From: an uncultured Draconibacterium sp.
Lineage (GTDB): Bacteria > Bacteroidota > Bacteroidia > Bacteroidales > Prolixibacteraceae
DNA length: 64,000 nt
Assembly: GCF_963676815.1 (NCBI RefSeq)
Contig: NZ_OY781365.1
Span: forward strand, 806,001-870,000
Reading direction: 5' to 3'
The position numbers and the translations under genes were made by a program. The notes below the pieces were generated by a model that did not search any database, was not told the origin of the DNA, and saw only the letters and a list, made by a program, of their open reading frames with translations. Shown piece by piece: positions 8,857 to 17,297 of this stretch (the first letter of the stretch is position 1; the number at the start of each line of letters is the position of its first letter).

Positions 8857-9149
8857 ATTCTTCTACTCCAAGCATCAAAAAACTTTCCTAATTCGGATAC
8901 GTTAACTGTTCGCGAATATGTAACAGTTGAGAGGCTATCTTTTGGTTTATAAGTTACTTGAACTGTGTTTTTACCATTTCTATCAGATGTATTTTCAATT
9001 TCAAAATAGAAATTAGAATCAATGTCTGTGTCTATTACTTTTAATATTGATTTTTTGGGATCAACTAATTTGTAATGATTCTCTTTCTTTTCAAAAAACT
9101 GTGATAAAGCTTGTAATACTTCAAGAGGTATTTCTTTCTTTTTTCTCAT
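8857..9149 (-). CDS. Hypothetical prophage protein, 3' end replaced by IS3
   Basis: ATG at 9147-9149. About 97 residues of element sequence precede the IS3 junction; the open frame then continues for 18 residues inside the IS to 8802. The N-terminus is helical and basic (MRKKKEIPLEVLQAL), followed by alternating beta-type segments (NFYFEIENTSDRNGKN, VQVTYKPKDS). No membrane segment and no recognised domain. It is the last member of the co-directional accessory group 8857-15297. The true C-terminus was lost in the same event that removed the tail fibre start. Confidence 0.6.
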
Positions 9150-9221
9150 TTTCTTCTCCCATATTTCTTAATAACCTGACCCTAGCTAATAAAATAATCG
9201 AAGCTAATTTATAAGGTAATC

Positions 9222-10169
9222 TTAATAGTCTTCTAATTCAATATAATATGGTTCGGGCAAATAGTTAGACTCAATTTTGACTTTGCTCTTTTTAGAAATT
9301 TCAAATATTACAGAGGGATAACCTGTGCCACCAATCAAAGCATAATTTATTACACCAACTTGCTTATCTCCAAGTATACGCGTATAAGTTTTACCATCGT
9401 ATGATAATCCCCCAAATTCAGGATCATTATCTATTAATAATAGTTCACTATCTGAATTTAACAAAGTGACTGTAAAAGTAATCAATCCCAAAGCAGAATT
9501 CTTTGAGGAGGTAAAGACTGGTCTAAGTCGATAACAATCTTCCTTACTTTTTGAAATCAATTCTTTGAAAATAAGGATTGGAGGTTTTGCATATTCTTTA
9601 ATTTCCTGCATTTCCTCTTCAATCGCGAGAATCTCATCTTTTGCTTTTTCAATAGAAGCGATTTCGTCATAGATGTTTTCAATCGTCATATTTAAAAGAT
9701 TGTATTTCACCTCAAGACTCATTGTGAATTCATCCATTTGATTTTGTATTACGGAATCGGTTTTGTTCTCTAGTTCATTTAATCTTGCAGAGAATCTTTT
9801 CACCTCTGGATCAAGAATACTATCCATTTGAGATCTAGCTTGAACTGCTGCAACTTTTTGCACCGTAGCCTCTATTTGTGGTTTTTCAAATTCTTTTTCA
9901 ATTCTTGTTTCAATAGAAGAACTTATAGCCTTCATCTTTCCATAAAAATTAAATCCGGTTACAATACCGACAAATCCAATTATCGAAAATATCATTAAAA
10001 ATACTCTCCAAGATATAGCCCATAATGTTTTACCATTTTTTGAAATATCATCGACCAAATCACTTGAATTGTACAATGAATAATCTTGTTTTAATATAAT
10101 ATTACATTTAGGGCAAACACCTCTCGTGTTATCAGAATATATATTCTTACAATTATCGCAGATTTTCAT
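9222..10169 (-). CDS. Zinc-ribbon membrane protein with coiled coil, unknown function
   Basis: 315 residues, TAA stop. An N-terminal zinc ribbon is formed by Cys4, Cys7, Cys19 and Cys22 (CDNCKN...VCPKCN). One membrane segment lies near residues 53-75 (FLMIFSIIGFVGIVTGF). A long coiled coil over about residues 80-200 is rich in Glu, Lys and Ile/Leu, with repeated ARLNELENK-type heptads. The C-terminal domain of about 110 residues is beta-rich and has no match I recognise. All Trp codons are TGG. It is 15 bases downstream of the next gene, so co-transcribed. Membrane-anchored sensor or scaffold is possible, but not shown. Confidence 0.75.
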   Translation of the reverse strand: MKICDNCKNIYSDNTRGVCPKCNIILKQDYSLYNSSDLVDDISKNGKTLWAISWRVFLMIFSIIGFVGIVTGFNFYGKMKAISSSIETRIEKEFEKPQIEATVQKVAAVQARSQMDSILDPEVKRFSARLNELENKTDSVIQNQMDEFTMSLEVKYNLLNMTIENIYDEIASIEKAKDEILAIEEEMQEIKEYAKPPILIFKELISKSKEDCYRLRPVFTSSKNSALGLITFTVTLLNSDSELLLIDNDPEFGGLSYDGKTYTRILGDKQVGVINYALIGGTGYPSVIFEISKKSKVKIESNYLPEPYYIELEDY

Positions 10170-10184
10170 TTTTATATAATCTCG

Positions 10185-10886
10185 TTAGTTTGAAAAGATC
10201 AATAACTTCTTGTTAACCTGTCCTAGCCAAAACACAAAAACAGGTAAAATCGCTAACGTTTTTAACCACCATTCAGGATTCAATACAAGCTGGTTTAGTA
10301 TTGCTATTAACAAAACTGAAAGAGCTAATGACAATACTGTTATAATGATTGTAAAAGGCCAGAATCTTTTCTTTTTCGATGGTGCAGCTTTCGCTATATC
10401 AATAGCGTTATAAATACCAGCAGCAATAGTTAAAAGAATACTAACTAAAACTATTCTACCTGAATCGTTGATATTATCAGGACTAATAAAATAGGGTAGC
10501 ATAACAGCTAGAATTGCTATTATTAGAGAGCCTGTAGCAAATAGTGAAGCTTGTCTGGAAGATTCTCTGGTTCTTTCTAATTCTAGATAGTCGATGTATT
10601 TGTTTACTGCATCACCTTTGATAAATGATTTCAAGTGATTAGAATGTGATATTTGTGTAATAGTAGTTGCAGAAATTCTATAATCACTGTTAACTGCTGT
10701 TTTATTACCGACTGCAAATCGTTCCGTATTGTCATTATAAAAATTAGAATAGAACCAATGTGTATAGTTTATTTTAAAAGATTTATCCGACAAATCAATA
10801 TCCAACTGTTCTACAACTTCATTAAATGAAATACCCTCTGGATTTTCAAAGCCTAGTTTTAATGTTTGTATGTAAATGTTATTCAT
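10185..10886 (-). CDS. Four-helix membrane protein with helical N-terminal domain, unknown function
   Basis: 233 residues, TAA stop. The soluble N-terminal part (residues 1-110) has charged helices and a segment (RISATTITQISHSNHLKSFI) that could be a winged-helix remnant. Then come four hydrophobic segments at about 115-135, 143-163, 175-197 and 205-225, separated by a basic loop (APSKKKRFWPF). Its start lies 8 bases inside the end of the upstream gene (10879-11664), so the two are translationally coupled. I do not recognise the family. A soluble domain joined to a short bundle of membrane helices is common among phage exclusion and defence effectors, which is only suggestive. Confidence 0.75.
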   Translation of the reverse strand: MNNIYIQTLKLGFENPEGISFNEVVEQLDIDLSDKSFKINYTHWFYSNFYNDNTERFAVGNKTAVNSDYRISATTITQISHSNHLKSFIKGDAVNKYIDYLELERTRESSRQASLFATGSLIIAILAVMLPYFISPDNINDSGRIVLVSILLTIAAGIYNAIDIAKAAPSKKKRFWPFTIIITVLSLALSVLLIAILNQLVLNPEWWLKTLAILPVFVFWLGQVNKKLLIFSN

Positions 10887-11664
10887 ATAGACCTAAAAGG
10901 GTTTTAGACAATTTAGTCGCAGTTTCTTTATTCATTCTCAAAGCTAAAGACCTCGCAATAATATTAATTTTTTTATCGTCAAATTCATATAAATCTGCAA
11001 TGATTATAGATGAAATGGCCTCAATAAATTCCACGGGGTATACGTCAATCCTGTTATAAAAATTTTCCAAGTCATTATAACTTAATATTTCTTTCCCCTT
11101 AAATTCTGGTATATACACTATGCTTTCGTTGACACTTTTCCCAGAGTGTTTAAGTGAGTTGCTGACATTTCTTAACTGATTTACTTCCTCATATCCTTGA
11201 AGAGTTTTAATGTTAATTCCTTTAGATTTGATTAGTTCTTTAAGATTATCCCATTTGTACAACCCACTGAAATTTTTATCCCCCTTGTAAGCGTTATTGA
11301 ACAAGGTTTTAATACTGATTTCAAACAGCTTATAGGCGTAGATTATTCTTGTTTCAAATAATGCAAATAACTCTTCATAGTAATTTGAAATGTCTTGATT
11401 TAGCATCATTCTTAATGAAGCATATTTAACTAATTCATCATCTGAATCGCATTTCTTTTCATCTACCCAATTCTGATTAAATTGTAATTCACTTTCTCTA
11501 AGCTTTTCTTTTAGTTCACCAATAACTTGGTTAATGCTATAATCAAAATGATTATCAATATTGGTAGCAAAATCTTCAATGTAATACTGACTGACTTCTC
11601 TTTCAAAATTTGTTGTAGTCCCAAAATATTTTTTGATATGTTCATCGTAATCAGAATCCTTCAT
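10879..11664 (-). CDS. Cytosolic helical protein, weakly HEPN-like, unknown function
   Basis: 261 residues, TAA stop, no membrane segment. The middle of the protein (about 105-180) is helical and contains QLRNVSNSLKHSGK, an arginine-asparagine then histidine arrangement reminiscent of HEPN-domain helices. The spacing (R-x7-H) is longer than the usual R-x4-6-H, so the match is weak. The C-terminus is helical and basic (ARSLALRMNKETATKLSK). It overlaps the start of the four-helix membrane gene by 8 bases and begins 5 bases after the stop of the interrupted membrane gene, so four genes form a tight unit. Confidence 0.75.
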   Translation of the reverse strand: MKDSDYDEHIKKYFGTTTNFEREVSQYYIEDFATNIDNHFDYSINQVIGELKEKLRESELQFNQNWVDEKKCDSDDELVKYASLRMMLNQDISNYYEELFALFETRIIYAYKLFEISIKTLFNNAYKGDKNFSGLYKWDNLKELIKSKGINIKTLQGYEEVNQLRNVSNSLKHSGKSVNESIVYIPEFKGKEILSYNDLENFYNRIDVYPVEFIEAISSIIIADLYEFDDKKINIIARSLALRMNKETATKLSKTLLGLYE

Positions 11665-12156
11665 ATTTTTAATTACCGTTTTGACTAATCAATTTTGTTA
11701 TTTCAACTAAACCAGAATTTACCTGTTGATTCTTTTCACTTAAAAATCCTGTAGATTGAGGTTCATATATAGCTTTAGCTACCTGTATCATTAAAGCATT
11801 CTTAGAATTGATATCATCAATTGATATCGATTCAGTAAATAATTTGTAAGAATTAAGTGCTTTTTGTCTTTGAGTATTAAGTGTTTGTAAGTGTCGGTTT
11901 ACACTGTATTGCTTAAAAGCGAAACTCATCAAGAATATTACGACTGCTATTACCAAAACCTTTGTTACTAGATTAGTAAAATCATATCTTATAAATTTAC
12001 CTGCTTCGTTATAAATCTCAGTTTGAAGTATGTTAAATTCAGCTATAAGAATAATTCCACTTATGAATAGAACTGATGGCTATTTCGGTCAGACCGTGCC
12101 ACACATTTCGGTTGAAACCGTGCCACTTTGAGAGATGGTGCAATTATACAAAAAAA

Positions 12157-12897
12157 TTAATTTTCACTTTTTAAAATTCCTTTTCTCAACGATTCACCTT
12201 TCAGGTCAATGCGGTGCGAAGAGTTAACAATCCGGTCGAGGATAGCATCGGCAATAGTGCCTTCACCGATAATATCATACCATACCGAAACCGGTATTTG
12301 CGAGACAACAATTGTAGATGTTTTATTGTACCTGTCATCGATAATGTCCATCAAGGCCTCACGGCTGTGATTGTCCAGTGCCTGCAGGCCAAAATCATCT
12401 AAAATCAGCAGATTTGTTTTTTGCAACTTGCTGAGTTCTTTCAGGTAAGTACCATCGGTTTTAGCCAGTTTCATCCGGGCAAACAAACGTGCTGTGTTCG
12501 AATACAAAGTTTTTAGCCCGTTAAAACAAGCCTGGTGCCCCAATGCCTGTGCCAGGTAACTTTTGCCAACGCCCGAAGCCCCGGTGATGATCAGGTTTTC
12601 TTTACGTTTGATAAAATCAAGCGTTGCCAGGCGGTTAAACATGTTGCGGTCGAGGTTACGCGATGGGTCAAAGCGCACTTCTTCAATACTTGCTTTTTGA
12701 CGGAAAGCAGCTTGTTTCAACAGCCGTTCGATTTTCTGATTCTGCCTGCTTTCCCATTCATGGTCTGTAAGCAGTGCCAGGTACTCATCCGGTGTAAGCT
12801 CTTGTAAGCCGTTGTTCTTTACATGCTGTAAATGCAGTTCGGCCATTGCGCCAATGCGCATCTGCCTTAGTTTTTCAACTGTCTGATTGTTGTTCAT
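12157..12897 (-). CDS. istB: IstB ATPase of IS21 copy 2
   Basis: 246 residues, identical to 7256-7996, with Walker A GASGVGKS and Walker B LLILDDFG. It lies 17 bases after istA. Confidence 0.95.
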   Translation of the reverse strand: MNNNQTVEKLRQMRIGAMAELHLQHVKNNGLQELTPDEYLALLTDHEWESRQNQKIERLLKQAAFRQKASIEEVRFDPSRNLDRNMFNRLATLDFIKRKENLIITGASGVGKSYLAQALGHQACFNGLKTLYSNTARLFARMKLAKTDGTYLKELSKLQKTNLLILDDFGLQALDNHSREALMDIIDDRYNKTSTIVVSQIPVSVWYDIIGEGTIADAILDRIVNSSHRIDLKGESLRKGILKSEN

Positions 12898-12914
12898 ATT
12901 AATAAAATTTAGAG

Positions 12915-14462
12915 TTATTTATAAGCCGCTGCCCCGCGCAAATTGCTGTGTGCAGGGATGTGCGGGATATTGCTGTTTCCTTCCGGGAAAGGAAGTTTGT
13001 CTTGTTTGTTTTTTAGGATGTTGCCAATGCGCCTGTAGGAATGAGTTCCGGCAAGAAGGGCCAGTTTACAAGCATTATTTAAACGTTCTGAACCATAAGC
13101 TTTGTGAAGCTGTACAATGCCCATGGCACTTTTGTAAGCTGTTTCAGGATAGTCGCAAGTGGTCACCAACTGGTCAACGAGTGTCAACACATTTTCTCCA
13201 TGTTTGGCAGCCATACGCTTAAAGAAATCCGGGTTCCAATCGGTCCTTGCCCGGTGAGTACTGCTTAAATGCTCTTTGATGGTGTTATAACTTCCTATGG
13301 TATAGTTACGTTTGTGAAGGGCAATACGCTGGTGGTTATAATACACTTCAACAGTGGATGCCGTATAGTGGATAAGTGTTGACTTACCGATATACCGGTA
13401 CGGAACGCTGTAATAACTTTTTTCGGGTGAAAAATACACATAGCCAATTTTCTGGACCTTTGCCCTGCGGTAATCTTTCATCTGATAAGGCGTGTCGGGC
13501 AGCGGTTTTAGATAGCTGCGTTCCACCGATTGAAACAGTTCCCGGCGGCTGGCCTGTTTTCGTTGAAACAGCAAGTTGTTGTAGTCTTTTAATAGTTTTC
13601 TTATCTCGCGGTTCAGGTCGTCAAGCGAAAAGAAATCCATATCCCTTAGCGGATAATAAATACGCTGATAGGCAAGATTAACGGCGTTTTCGACCAATGC
13701 TTTGTCTTGCGGGGCATAGCTGCGTGTTGGGTTGATAACACAACCGTAATGACAGGCAAAATCTTTAAACGTACGGTTTATCTCTGCTTCGTATTTACTT
13801 GCCCGGGTAACTGCCGATTTTAAATTGTCGGAAACGACAGCTTTGGGCACTCCTCCAAAGAATGAAAGGGCACCGGCAGTGCAAGTAATCAGGTCTTCGC
13901 GTTTTTGGCTTAAACAGGCTGTAACATAGGTGTACTGGCTATTGGGCAGGATAGCGACAAAAACTTCTACCGGGATAAGTTCCCCGGTTTCCTTATTGAT
14001 GATATGCAGTTTCTTGCCTGCAAAATCGATGTACATCTCTTTTCCTGCCTCATGTTCCAGTTTCATCGAACCTTTCACCTGGTCGTATTTACGGTGGTAA
14101 TGTTCCATAAACTGGGTGTAGCTGTACGGGTTGGAAACCTGGCTGCGGTATTCCTGATAGTGATACATAAAGGTAAAACCGGGGTGGTTGCGTTGTTGGT
14201 TCACTTTGTTGAACCAGGCCATCAGTTCGTCGTACCGGTTGGTGATAAGTGTGGTGTGAGCTGTAAAGAGTTCATCAAGTTGATGGGGATCCATTGCCAG
14301 CAGTTCCCCGATACTGTAATCGCTGGCTTTTGCCAGTTTGATGTAATTGTTGACAGTATTGCGCGAGATACCTAAAATCCCGCCAATCTGCCGGTTGCTT
14401 TCCCCGTCGTTGTGCAACGATAAAATCTGTTTTAAATCCATCGGATCAAGTTTATTTGCCAT
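12915..14462 (-). CDS. istA: IstA transposase of IS21 copy 2
   Basis: 515 residues from the ATG at 14460-14462, identical to 5691-7238 including the DDE triad. An in-frame upstream start at 14561 reads through the terminal repeats and is less likely. Confidence 0.95.
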   Translation of the reverse strand: MANKLDPMDLKQILSLHNDGESNRQIGGILGISRNTVNNYIKLAKASDYSIGELLAMDPHQLDELFTAHTTLITNRYDELMAWFNKVNQQRNHPGFTFMYHYQEYRSQVSNPYSYTQFMEHYHRKYDQVKGSMKLEHEAGKEMYIDFAGKKLHIINKETGELIPVEVFVAILPNSQYTYVTACLSQKREDLITCTAGALSFFGGVPKAVVSDNLKSAVTRASKYEAEINRTFKDFACHYGCVINPTRSYAPQDKALVENAVNLAYQRIYYPLRDMDFFSLDDLNREIRKLLKDYNNLLFQRKQASRRELFQSVERSYLKPLPDTPYQMKDYRRAKVQKIGYVYFSPEKSYYSVPYRYIGKSTLIHYTASTVEVYYNHQRIALHKRNYTIGSYNTIKEHLSSTHRARTDWNPDFFKRMAAKHGENVLTLVDQLVTTCDYPETAYKSAMGIVQLHKAYGSERLNNACKLALLAGTHSYRRIGNILKNKQDKLPFPEGNSNIPHIPAHSNLRGAAAYK

Positions 14463-15297
14463 ATCCAGAAAAAAATCTGCGATATAGCTGTTTTTACCTG
14501 ATCTCCCAAAGTGGCACAAAACGAACCGAAAGCGTAACCGGCCTGAACCGGGGTGGCACAAAACGAACCGAAAAATATCCGCTTTTTAGTTACCCGGTGG
14601 CACAGTTTGAACCGAAATCACTGGCACAAACCATTCCGAAATCGGTGGCACAAAACGAACCAGAATAGCCAACTGAAATGATAATACCTCCAGTAATCCA
14701 AATATTAGCAAGTTTTTTGTGTCTTTCTGCTTGGTCTGCAAAAACTACCGCATAGTTAGAAACTGTTTTATCTGCAATCTTGTTTTGTAATTCTGTAAGT
14801 AATGATTCAGCCTTTATTTTAGTCTGTTTTATTTCTGATAAATTAATGGTTGATTTTAAATCTTCAATTTTATTATCCAATCGCTTATGAGCTTCTTCTC
14901 CTTTATTATCTTGTTTTATAAAATTCTTGGCAATAGTATAAGTCTCTAAAAGACTTCTTGATCGAGAACGACTAATATCGAAGCATTGGATGAAGTAACC
15001 ATTGATTAGTCCTAAAAGATTGTCTTTATGTTTAGCAACTAACTCAGCATTACCATTCATATGTTCTTCAATCTTATAAAAGAATTCAATTAACTCTTCA
15101 TTAAATTGACGAATATGTTTTATTAAGGCAATAGGAAGCCTTTCTCTTTCGCTAATATCAAGAAGCTCTTCTACAATAGGTTTTATTTCAGACAATCCAG
15201 TGATTGTTGACTTCAATTTTTCATTATCAACGAACCCATATGGTTCAAGATCATTAATATTAATTTCCCTTATGTCCTTTAAATTTTTTTCTAACAT

Positions 15298-15615
15298 CTG
15301 GAGTACGGTATTATTGATACTAAGATATTTAGATAATTATTAATTAACTTAATATTTCAACTTTGATAAAGTATTGTTATAAACAACTTTCTGTTAATTT
15401 ATATTTTTGACTTACCATACTCATTATGGGATTAAAACGAATGAACACTTCTAGTAGATTTGTTACGAATGTTCTTATAATTAATCCTTCTGATTATCCT
15501 TATATTGTAAAGTCGGCACAGGATAAAAAAGTATTTCCTTCTACTCGTAATAATTTACATATAATAGGTAGTTGTAGGATTTACAGAACTACAGATATTG
15601 AAATAGGTAAGTTTG
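15298..15615. other. AT-rich gap between integrase and accessory operon
   Basis: 318 bases with low GC. It should hold the promoter of the accessory operon that starts at 15297, but no convincing TTG-N19-TAnnTTTG pair was found. A short plus-strand ORF starts at 15426. No tRNA-like cloverleaf was seen. Confidence 0.5.
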
Positions 15616-15632
15616 TTATTGTGGGATTTTAG
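15426..15632 (+). CDS. Small hypothetical protein (doubtful)
   Basis: 68 codons, ATG to TAG, overlapping the end of the integrase gene by 17 bases on the other strand. Basic N-terminus, no membrane segment, no recognised motif. It is the only plus-strand candidate of the element outside the insertion sequences. Coding status is uncertain. Confidence 0.3.
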   Translation: MGLKRMNTSSRFVTNVLIINPSDYPYIVKSAQDKKVFPSTRNNLHIIGSCRIYRTTDIEIGKFVIVGF

Positions 15633-17259
15633 ACAAATGTTTGTTTTTATCCTGTGGATTAATTTTCTCCACTTTAATCGTTTCACCAAAGTTTTCTTTA
15701 TTACATATCAGCGTTTGAAATACGGTTGTAAGATCAAACATTTTAATTTGTACAATATAGTATTTGTCACGGCCTTTATGCCTTTTGTGGTAATCTGGCA
15801 TATAGTCTAGAAGTACCTTCAAATCCTTATTTAGATTAGCTATCCCTTCATCTGTTAGGTTAGTTATATTAATACTTTCTATTAATTCCCTGACATTAGA
15901 TTTAAAAACAGCAGGGTCTTTAAGATTCACAATCTTCTTGCCTGCTAAAGCTTTTATCTGATCTTCTAACTCAATATTCAAGGCTTCTACTTCACTAACT
16001 TTCGTATTTATTTCTTTTATCTTTTTATTTAAGCTGTTCAGTCTCTTTTCATAAATCGAAATGTTAATAAGCTCTTTGGTAAATAACTCTACCAGCCTTT
16101 CTTCTTCCGTTGAATATCCAGATAATTCAGCTTTAAGTCTGCTGATAGTAGTTGTATTTAATTTTACTTGCTTTTTAAGTTCGCTAATTCTCTTTTTAAC
16201 ATCAGATGAAGCTACTTCAAAGTTCTTTACTTGCTGGTAAACAACATTATTTAGCAAGTCAATATTAATCATAGCAGAATCACAGGATTTATCTTTTTTC
16301 CTGAACTTGTTATAGCACTTATAATGATTATGTAAGCCGTTTGAACTCTTTTCCATAACCATAGTAGCACCACAATTACCACACTTACAAAGACCTCTTA
16401 AAACGTTCTCATAAATTTGTGCATTAGCTTTAGCTTTACGCTTTTTATCCATTTTAATCTGTACAGCCTCAAAGGTGCTATCATCAATAATTCTAAAGGC
16501 TTCATCTTGTAATTCTACCTGACCATATTTTCTATATCCGGTAAAAAGTTTCTTATGTAATAATCTGGCTACACTACCATCAGTCCAGAGTAAATCAGTA
16601 GGTCTTTTATAGGTAATAATTCCATCTTCAATAAGCTTTTTATATCTGGTTTTAATACCTTCTTCATTCAAATAATCTGCTATCTGTTTTACGCTGTAAT
16701 CCTTATTCAAATACAGGGCAAATATATTTCTAACTACTTCGGCTTCTTCTTCATCTATTAGTAATTTATTATTCTCCTTCTTATATCCGTATTGCTTAAT
16801 TGAACCACCACCAGCGCCACCATTTTTAACTGAATTGTAAGTACCAGAAATTGTTCTGGCTTTAATAGTGGCTAACTCATATTCTGCCAGAGATATTAGA
16901 TTGTTCCTTAAAAGTTGCTGTGTTGGGTCTTTACTGATAGTGTTTAAGCCTTCTTTCTTTGAACAGATATTTACCTCTTTTTCGTCAAAGTCATAAATAA
17001 TATTTACTGTATCTCTAAGCGTTCTACCTACTCTGGAAATTTCCCATACATAAACCTGCTTGATGTCGTTTTTACCCAGATAATCTTTCATCTCAAAGAA
17101 TCCCTTTCTTGATTCACCAGCAATTTTACCGGATAACTTATCTTCAAATACGGCTACAATCTCGTTACCTTCTCTGATCGCTAAATCTGATAATTCGTTA
17201 TATTGCCTCTGGTAGTCTTGCTCTAGCGTTGAAACACGGATATACATTACAGCTTTCAT
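15616..17259 (-). CDS. Large serine recombinase (prophage integrase)
   Basis: 547 residues from MKAVMYIRVST (an in-frame start at 17283 would add 8 residues). The resolvase domain at 1-145 has the nucleophile Ser of YIRVSTLEQD and the arginines of VWEISRVGRTLRD. A recombinase domain follows (GGSIKQYGYKKENNKLL through KLFTGYRKYG). The zinc beta-ribbon near residues 295-345 has cysteines in CKCGNCGATM and YKCYN...SCDS. A long coiled coil covers about 365-465, as in phiC31-like integrases. All Trp codons are TGG and the stop is TAA. The start is about 55 bases from attR, the usual position. It should catalyse integration into tag; excision would need a directionality factor, not identified here. 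Confidence 0.95.
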   Translation of the reverse strand: MKAVMYIRVSTLEQDYQRQYNELSDLAIREGNEIVAVFEDKLSGKIAGESRKGFFEMKDYLGKNDIKQVYVWEISRVGRTLRDTVNIIYDFDEKEVNICSKKEGLNTISKDPTQQLLRNNLISLAEYELATIKARTISGTYNSVKNGGAGGGSIKQYGYKKENNKLLIDEEEAEVVRNIFALYLNKDYSVKQIADYLNEEGIKTRYKKLIEDGIITYKRPTDLLWTDGSVARLLHKKLFTGYRKYGQVELQDEAFRIIDDSTFEAVQIKMDKKRKAKANAQIYENVLRGLCKCGNCGATMVMEKSSNGLHNHYKCYNKFRKKDKSCDSAMINIDLLNNVVYQQVKNFEVASSDVKKRISELKKQVKLNTTTISRLKAELSGYSTEEERLVELFTKELINISIYEKRLNSLNKKIKEINTKVSEVEALNIELEDQIKALAGKKIVNLKDPAVFKSNVRELIESINITNLTDEGIANLNKDLKVLLDYMPDYHKRHKGRDKYYIVQIKMFDLTTVFQTLICNKENFGETIKVEKINPQDKNKHLSKIPQ

Positions 17260-17297
17260 AATCAGTATTTTTAAGTGCTCCAAAGTTATTACTATAT

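Larger units (their letters stand above)
12077..14671 (-). mobile_element. IS21-family element, copy 2 (2595 bp)
   Basis: Same length and same encoded proteins as copy 1, in opposite orientation. The 5 bp target duplication is ACTGA (12072-12076 and 14672-14676). Termini TGGCTATTTCGG and AGAATAGCCA. It interrupts a membrane-protein gene of the prophage. Confidence 0.95.
11669..15297 (-). pseudogene. Membrane coiled-coil protein interrupted by IS21 copy 2
   Basis: The 5' part runs from the ATG at 15297 to 14672, the 3' part from 12076 to the TAA at 11669. Removing the IS21 and one copy of its ACTGA duplication restores a continuous 342-residue frame across GGIIIS/VLFISGI. The rebuilt protein has a helical cytosolic N-terminal region of about 200 residues, two membrane segments (about 203-230 and 260-278), and a C-terminal coiled-coil tail (RHLQTLNTQRQKALNSY). 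It is the first gene of the accessory group. The insertion breaks its first membrane segment, and any downstream expression now depends on IS or internal promoters. Confidence 0.85.

Noticed and set aside
10879..11664. Definite HEPN ribonuclease call
   Set aside because: RNVSNSLKH has seven residues between Arg and His, not four to six, and no toxin-antitoxin partner is visible, so it is only noted as a weak resemblance.
15298..15615. Possible suppressor tRNA in the element gaps
   Set aside because: No T-arm consensus or cloverleaf could be found by eye here or at 1606-2127; a covariance search would be needed to exclude it fully.
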